Source of the DNA: Brugia malayi
Taxonomy: Eukaryota > Nematoda > Chromadorea > Rhabditida > Onchocercidae
Length of the DNA stretch: 64,000 bases
Reading direction: 5' to 3'
Assembly (NCBI RefSeq): GCF_000002995.4
Contig: NW_025062477.1
Coordinates: 1,072,001 to 1,136,000 of the forward strand
Shown here: piece by piece, positions 63,957-64,000 of the stretch
Layout: each line of letters starts with the position of its first letter
Position numbering within the stretch: the first letter of the stretch is position 1
Translations under genes and position numbers: made by a program
Notes under the pieces: model-generated
Databases searched by the model: none
Told to the model about the DNA's origin: nothing
The model's input: the letters and a program-made list of their open reading frames with translations, nothing else

Positions 63957-64000
63957 GTAAGCATTTTTAAATTTTATTAAAATTTCTTTTTTTTTTTTTT

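Overview
The window is a nematode genomic segment, most like a filarial or other spirurid worm. It is very AT-rich, intron-dense, full of long oligo-T/oligo-A runs, and its proteins are clearly nematode muscle and globin families. The species assignment is an inference; nothing here names a species. Two protein-coding genes on the + strand and one tRNA on the - strand account for everything recognisable.

From 267 to 51873 lies the 3' four-fifths or so of one giant gene: the orthologue of unc-89 (nematode obscurin), the sarcomeric M-line protein. I could chain 109 exons with GT..AG introns whose phases agree at every junction, giving about 6,938 residues in the window; the 5' part (expected SH3-DH-PH and first Ig domains) is upstream of base 1. 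Order of modules: 16 Ig (267-10721), an acidic linker plus 2 Ig (10926-12271), 9 Ig in one 2.7-kb exon (12637-15321), 4 Ig (15893-18295), 10 mostly cysteine-poor Ig (18486-24653), 11 Ig (24794-32201), Fn3 (32364-33057), 2 Ig (33262-34431), an alternatively ended exon (35212-35320 or -35345), protein kinase 1 (36954-42811, lacking key catalytic residues), a Ser/Pro-rich inter-kinase region (43060-48306), Ig (48467-48828), Fn3 (48939-49485) and protein kinase 2 (49767-51873, catalytic residues mostly kept).

The stretch 34.4-37 kb is the isoform switch. The exon at 35212 either reads through to a stop at 35343-35345 (giant isoform without kinases) or is spliced at 35321 in matching phase to the kinase exon at 36954. 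Just upstream of that kinase exon an ATG at 36898, directly preceded by an in-frame stop and a GA-rich tract, could start a short kinase-only isoform like those known from C. elegans.

From 51874 to 58096 is 6.2 kb without a convincing gene (3' UTR, microsatellites, inverted repeats, probable upstream control region of the next gene). From 58097 a second gene runs off the right end: a globin with a long, Ser-rich N-terminal extension and both haem-pocket histidines preserved. Its first intron carries an antisense tRNA-Thr(CGT) gene at 60762-60833 beside a small GC-rich tandem repeat. Introns contain many short tandem duplications (25, 31, 33, 67 and 84 bp units) and GA/CT, NNT and tetranucleotide microsatellites.
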